Assembly (NCBI GenBank): GCA_002753095.1
Contig: PDZU01000005.1
Span: forward strand, 1 to 64,000
Source: Magnetococcales bacterium
GTDB lineage: Bacteria > Pseudomonadota > Magnetococcia > Magnetococcales > Magnetaquicoccaceae
Direction: 5' to 3'
Length of the DNA: 64,000 nt
Below, piece after piece: positions 60,306 through 64,000 of this stretch (its first letter is position 1; each line of letters opens with the position of its first letter). Position numbers and translations under genes: made by a program. The notes below the pieces were generated by a model. That model had not been told where the DNA came from. It saw nothing but the letters and a program-made list of their open reading frames with translations, and did not search any database.

Positions 60306-61383
60306 TCTTCTTTTTCCCCTCAGCGACCACTGGTCGATACTGAACCTCTTTAAATATATCACTTTTCGCAGTATTGGGGCCACTTTGACCGCCCTGCTGC
60401 TCTCCTTTCTGATCGGCCCGTGGCTGATTCGCTCGCTGCAACGCCTGCAGAGCATCGGGCAACCCATCCGCAGCGACGGTCCGCAACGCCATATTCTGGA
60501 AAAAACCGGCACCCCGACCATGGGCGGCACCTTGATCCTGCTGGCCATGGTGGTGCCAACCTTGCTTTGGGCCAACTTGACCAATCCGTTCATCTGGATG
60601 GTCTTGACCACCACCCTCACCTTTGGCGCCATCGGTTTTTGGGACGACTACCGCAAAGTGGCCCGCAAAAACTCCAAAGGAATCTCTGCCCGAACGCGTT
60701 TCCTGTTGCAGAGCGCCATTGCACTTTCTGTCGCCTACTGGCTGCGCAGCATCGATCATGGCAACACCTTCGGCTCTCTGGCCATTCCTTTTTTCAAGAA
60801 TCTTTCCGTGGATTTGGGCTGGCTTTATTACCCATTCACCATACTGGTGATCGTCGGAACCAGTAACGCCGTCAACTTGACTGACGGCTTGGATGGTCTG
60901 GCCATCGGTCCCACCATGTTGACTGCTGCCACCTTCCTGGTGATCGCCTATGTGACTGGTCACTTGGTCTTTGCTGGTTATCTGGGCATTCCCTACGTTT
61001 CTGGAGCGGGCGAGTTGGCCATTTTTTGTGGGGCCATGGTTGGGGCGGCCTTGGGCTTTCTCTGGTTCAACACCTATCCGGCGCAGGTTTTCATGGGCGA
61101 TGTAGGCTCGCTGGCCTTGGGGGCCGCCCTGGGCACCATTGGTCTGGTCACCCGGCATGAAATTGTCCTGGCCATTGTCGGCGGTATTTTTGTGGTCGAA
61201 ACCCTCTCGGTCATCGTCCAGGTGGCCTCGTTCAAGTTGATTGGCAAGCGGGTTTTCCGCATGGCTCCCATTCATCACCACTTTGAACTGAAAGGGTGGG
61301 CTGAACCGAAGATTATCGTCCGCTTTTGGATCATCTCGATCATCCTGGCGTTGATCGGTATCTCGACGTTAAAGATTCGCTGA
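60295..61383 (+). CDS. mraY: Phospho-MurNAc-pentapeptide transferase
   Basis: This 362-aa ten-helix membrane enzyme forms lipid [45 protein letters not shown] and [11 protein letters not shown] are the family motifs with catalytic Asp and His residues. Start overlaps murF. ftsW follows after 41 bases; murD, which usually lies here, is missing. Confidence 0.97.
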   Translation: MLYNLLFPLSDHWSILNLFKYITFRSIGATLTALLLSFLIGPWLIRSLQRLQSIGQPIRSDGPQRHILEKTGTPTMGGTLILLAMVVPTLLWANLTNPFIWMVLTTTLTFGAIGFWDDYRKVARKNSKGISARTRFLLQSAIALSVAYWLRSIDHGNTFGSLAIPFFKNLSVDLGWLYYPFTILVIVGTSNAVNLTDGLDGLAIGPTMLTAATFLVIAYVTGHLVFAGYLGIPYVSGAGELAIFCGAMVGAALGFLWFNTYPAQVFMGDVGSLALGAALGTIGLVTRHEIVLAIVGGIFVVETLSVIVQVASFKLIGKRVFRMAPIHHHFELKGWAEPKIIVRFWIISIILALIGISTLKIR

Positions 61384-61424
61384 CCCAAACCCAAACGCCG
61401 TTTGCACCCGGATGGAGATTGACC

Positions 61425-62630
61425 ATGCCCTTCCACCTGCTCCGCAGCAGTTCCGCCAAAGCGGCCAGCAACGATTATGCCCCGACCCCCAACAGCGGAT
61501 CCATGGATCTGTGGTTGGCGGGAACTGCATTCGTGCTGCTGATTATCGGCCTAGTCATGGTTTATTCCGCCTCTGCCCCTACTGCGTTACGTCACTTTGG
61601 CGATGCCACCCATTTTGCCCTGCGTAACTCGGTTTTTGCTCTGATCGGCATTGTCTGCATGATCGTCATCAGCCGCCTGCCCATTGAGACCATCCGTATC
61701 CTGGGGCAACTGGGTTTTTGGGTAGCCATCGTGCTGCTGGTGGCCGTATTGATTCCTGGCATGGGATTGGAGGGGGGCGGTGCGCGGCGTTGGCTTAATT
61801 TGCGCGTCATTACCGTGCAACCTTCTGAGCCGTTCAAGGTCATGTTGGCTCTTTACCTTTCCCACCTGATTGCCCAGGATCCGGGTCTGGTGTACCGGGT
61901 ACGTGATGGCATTTTTTACCTGATTGCTCTGTTCATGCTTGGGGCTGCTCTTTTGATGTTGGAGCCGGATTTTGGTGCGACGGTCATCAGCGCCGCCATT
62001 GTCTTTGGCATCGTCTTTATCGCCGGAATTCCGCTCTCCTGGATCGCTGGTTTGCTGATGATTGCCATTCCTTTGGCTGCGGTAGCGGTCATCATGGCTC
62101 CCTACCGTTTTCGCCGTGTTACCTCTTTCCTCGATCCTTGGGATGATCCGCAAAACAGTTCCTTCCAACTGGTGCAGTCTCTGCTTTCTTTCGGCAACGG
62201 TGGATTGTTTGGCACCGGTTTGGGTCAAGGTGAACAAAAGCAGTTCTACCTTCCAGAGTCGCACACTGACTTCATCTTTGCCGTCATCGGCGAGGAGATG
62301 GGGTTGGGCATGGTCTGGCTGATTATCTTTCTTTTTGCTGTGCTGGTCTGGCGTGCTGTACGCATTGCCCGTTTAAGCAGCGATCCTTTTGTGCGCCTTA
62401 GCACCACGGGTCTGACTGTGTTGATTGGTTCGCAGGCGTTGGCCAACATGGGGGTGGTGATGGGGTTGTTGCCCCCCAAGGGGTTGACTCTACCTTTGGT
62501 CAGCTATGGTGGCACCTCGCTCATAATCACTTTGAGCGCCATTGGTCTATTATTGGCTTTTTCGCGCACGATCAGCCCGCCGGAAAAGGTGGTGAATCGT
62601 TCGACTGCCGCCAAGGAGAGCAACGCATGA
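61425..62630 (+). CDS. ftsW: Lipid II polymerase FtsW
   Basis: This protein of 401 aa is a SEDS-family glycosyltransferase of the divisome with ten helices. RWLNLRVITVQPSEPFKV, ALLMLEPDFGATV (catalytic Asp), PESHTDFIFAVIGEE and LPLVSYGGTSLI are SEDS motifs. ATG 61425 follows GGAG; the track start at 61326 lies inside mraY. A polar N-terminal tail of about 25 residues precedes the first helix. Overlaps murG by four bases. Confidence 0.95.
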   Translation: MPFHLLRSSSAKAASNDYAPTPNSGSMDLWLAGTAFVLLIIGLVMVYSASAPTALRHFGDATHFALRNSVFALIGIVCMIVISRLPIETIRILGQLGFWVAIVLLVAVLIPGMGLEGGGARRWLNLRVITVQPSEPFKVMLALYLSHLIAQDPGLVYRVRDGIFYLIALFMLGAALLMLEPDFGATVISAAIVFGIVFIAGIPLSWIAGLLMIAIPLAAVAVIMAPYRFRRVTSFLDPWDDPQNSSFQLVQSLLSFGNGGLFGTGLGQGEQKQFYLPESHTDFIFAVIGEEMGLGMVWLIIFLFAVLVWRAVRIARLSSDPFVRLSTTGLTVLIGSQALANMGVVMGLLPPKGLTLPLVSYGGTSLIITLSAIGLLLAFSRTISPPEKVVNRSTAAKESNA

Positions 62631-63766
62631 TTGCGGAAGGTAAAAAATTGATCATCGCTGGTGGTGGCACTGGCGGTCATATTTTCCCGGCCATTGCCAT
62701 CGCCGATGCCTGGGAGGCCAATGGTGGCGATGTACTTTTTGTCGGCACGCCGCACGGCATGGAGAGCCGACTGCTGCCGCAACGGGGCAAACGGCTTGAG
62801 TTGCTGCGGGTTGGCCAGATCAAAGGCAAAGGGGTTGGCGCGCGTTTGCGCACGGTATTCGGGCTACCGTTTGCGTTGTTCTCTGCCATCCGCATTATTC
62901 GCCGCTATCAACCGGATGCGGTACTTGGCATGGGTGGTTATGTCTCGGCCCCCACGGTAGCCGCTGCCCGTCTGTTGGGGCTACCCACTGCTCTGCATGA
63001 GCAGAATGCGCGTGCTGGTTTGACCAATCGTTTACTGGGCAAGTTGGTTGATCAAGTGTATATTTCCTTTCCTGATGCGGCATCCTCTTTTGCTGTTTCC
63101 GGGGCTGATGCTGTTGCCCGTGTCTTGGTAACCGGCAATCCGGTGCGCACGGCCCTGCGCGAGGAGAGCCAATTGGCCACGCTTCCTTCTGGCAATCGTC
63201 CTTTTAGTTTATTGGTTTTTGGTGGCAGTCAGGGGGCGCGTATTTTTAGCGACCTGATCCCTTCGGCGCTTAAGTTGGTCAAAGACGGCGGCATGCCTGT
63301 GGAGGTCCGCCATCAAGTTCCCCAGGAGGATTTGGATCGGGTCAAGGCACAGTATGAGCAATTGGGCATTCGGGCCACTGTTGCTCCTTTCTTTCAGAAC
63401 ATGGCCGAGGCGTATCGGCAAGCTGATTTGGTTATCTGTCGTGCTGGTGCGACCACTGTTGCCGAGTTGGCTGCCGTTGGCAAGCCGGCTTTGTTTATCC
63501 CCTACCCCCATGCTGCCGATGATCATCAGAGTGCCAACGCGTTGGCCATGGTACGGGTGCATGGGGGTTGGATACAGGATCAAGCGGGTCTTTCGTTGCA
63601 GTGGTTGAGTGAATTTTTGCTGGCGCGCATGGCGGATCCTGCTGGTTTGATTGAAGCGGGGCATCGGGCGCATACGTTGGCCAATCCGCGTTCTGCTGAT
63701 TTGATCATTCAGCATGTGTGTGCCCTGATCTCTCCCCGTCCCAGAGACAATCAAATACAACAATAA
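62627..63766 (+). CDS. murG: UDP-GlcNAc:lipid I GlcNAc transferase
   Basis: This 379-aa peripheral membrane glycosyltransferase makes lipid II. GGTGGHIFPAIAIA is the first glycine-rich loop, LLVFGGSQGARIFSD the UDP site, RAGATTVAELAAVGKPALFIPYPHAADDHQ the donor-binding segment. Complete at 379 aa; the C-terminal tail is polar. Overlaps ftsW by ATGA. Repeat copy F begins right after the stop, so murC is not directly downstream. Confidence 0.97.
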   Translation: MIAEGKKLIIAGGGTGGHIFPAIAIADAWEANGGDVLFVGTPHGMESRLLPQRGKRLELLRVGQIKGKGVGARLRTVFGLPFALFSAIRIIRRYQPDAVLGMGGYVSAPTVAAARLLGLPTALHEQNARAGLTNRLLGKLVDQVYISFPDAASSFAVSGADAVARVLVTGNPVRTALREESQLATLPSGNRPFSLLVFGGSQGARIFSDLIPSALKLVKDGGMPVEVRHQVPQEDLDRVKAQYEQLGIRATVAPFFQNMAEAYRQADLVICRAGATTVAELAAVGKPALFIPYPHAADDHQSANALAMVRVHGGWIQDQAGLSLQWLSEFLLARMADPAGLIEAGHRAHTLANPRSADLIIQHVCALISPRPRDNQIQQ

Positions 63767-64000
63767 TTGCGGGTCCAGGGGGGTCACCCCCCTGGCGGGT
63801 CCAGGGCGGAGCCCTGGGAATTTATCTTTTGATTTTAATCTTTTCGCTTTTAATCTTTTGCCTTTGGCGCGCTTTTCACGACAAGCCGATGCGTTTTTTG
63901 CATCGGCGCAGCGCGCCTCATTGACGCAAGGTGTTTGGATTGGCGCGCTTTTCTGCGCCAATCCAAACACCCTCCCAATGGGTTTTGTGCGAGGTCACGA
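63767..64000. repeat. Interspersed modular repeat, copy F (right part beyond window)
   Basis: This copy starts TTGCGGG immediately after the murG stop. It has the palindrome GGGGGGTCACCCCCC, AGGGCGGAGCCCT, an ATCTTTT tract, the CCGATGCG/GCATCGG hairpin and the TGTTTGGATTGGCGCGC/CCAATCCAAACA hairpin with CCCTCCCAATGGG. It matches copy B from its left end and is cut by the window edge. Confidence 0.85.

Overview
The window reads as a chromosomal segment of a moderately GC-rich Gram-negative proteobacterium able to respire nitrogen oxides. It carries a cytochrome cd1 nitrite reductase with a heme d1 pathway, a CuA-type heme-copper oxidoreductase, complex phosphorelay kinases, and ordinary biosynthetic operons. 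Denitrification plus long hybrid kinases would fit a Magnetococcales- or Rhodospirillales-like lineage. No magnetosome gene, rRNA or tRNA is present to fix the taxonomy, so this stays an inference.

Layout: (1) 1-289, right part of an intergenic repeat. (2) 318-14074, minus strand: bioA, a receiver-kinase, two large hybrid kinases, a receiver-adenylate cyclase, two small hypotheticals, then a SPOR protein, a small exported protein and a Lys-rich lipoprotein. (3) 14271-18348, plus strand: DUF420 membrane protein, a 49-aa membrane subunit, CuA subunit II, catalytic subunit I and a SCO copper chaperone. Subunit I lacks the oxidase Tyr and may be a nitric oxide reductase. (4) 18349-21150: an AT-rich island with one RelA/SpoT-domain gene. 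(5) 21186-29953: minus-strand nirC-F-D-H-(DL+GH fusion)-J-N facing divergent plus-strand nirS and a small membrane gene. (6) 29977-30427 repeat, then a minus-strand two-gene unit with a cytochrome b/ferredoxin/MvhD-like fusion. (7) 32764-36588: rlmB, cysS, an aspartate aminotransferase and acylphosphatase. (8) 36621-36846: a repeat element with inverted termini. (9) 36923-41570: murA-hisD-hisB-hisH-hisA. (10) 41724-43523: a diguanylate cyclase. (11) 43541-49724: queA-tgt-yajC-secD-secF, a hypothetical and a lone receiver. (12) 49728-54569: ilvB-ilvN-ilvC-psd-pssA. (13) 54578-58638: repeats around a minus-strand envelope cluster (COG3014-like, YcfL-like, LpoB-like and one more). (14) 58899-63766: murF-mraY-ftsW-murG without murD. 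(15) 63767-64000: left part of another repeat.

Functionally, nirS makes NO from nitrite, the nirC-N operon builds its heme d1, and the neighbouring CuA oxidoreductase is a candidate to consume the NO. The strongest unexplained signals are that Tyr-less subunit I, the modular intergenic repeats whose terminal palindromes differ in sequence but stay self-complementary, the cytochrome b/Fe-S fusion, and the AT-rich RelA/SpoT island.
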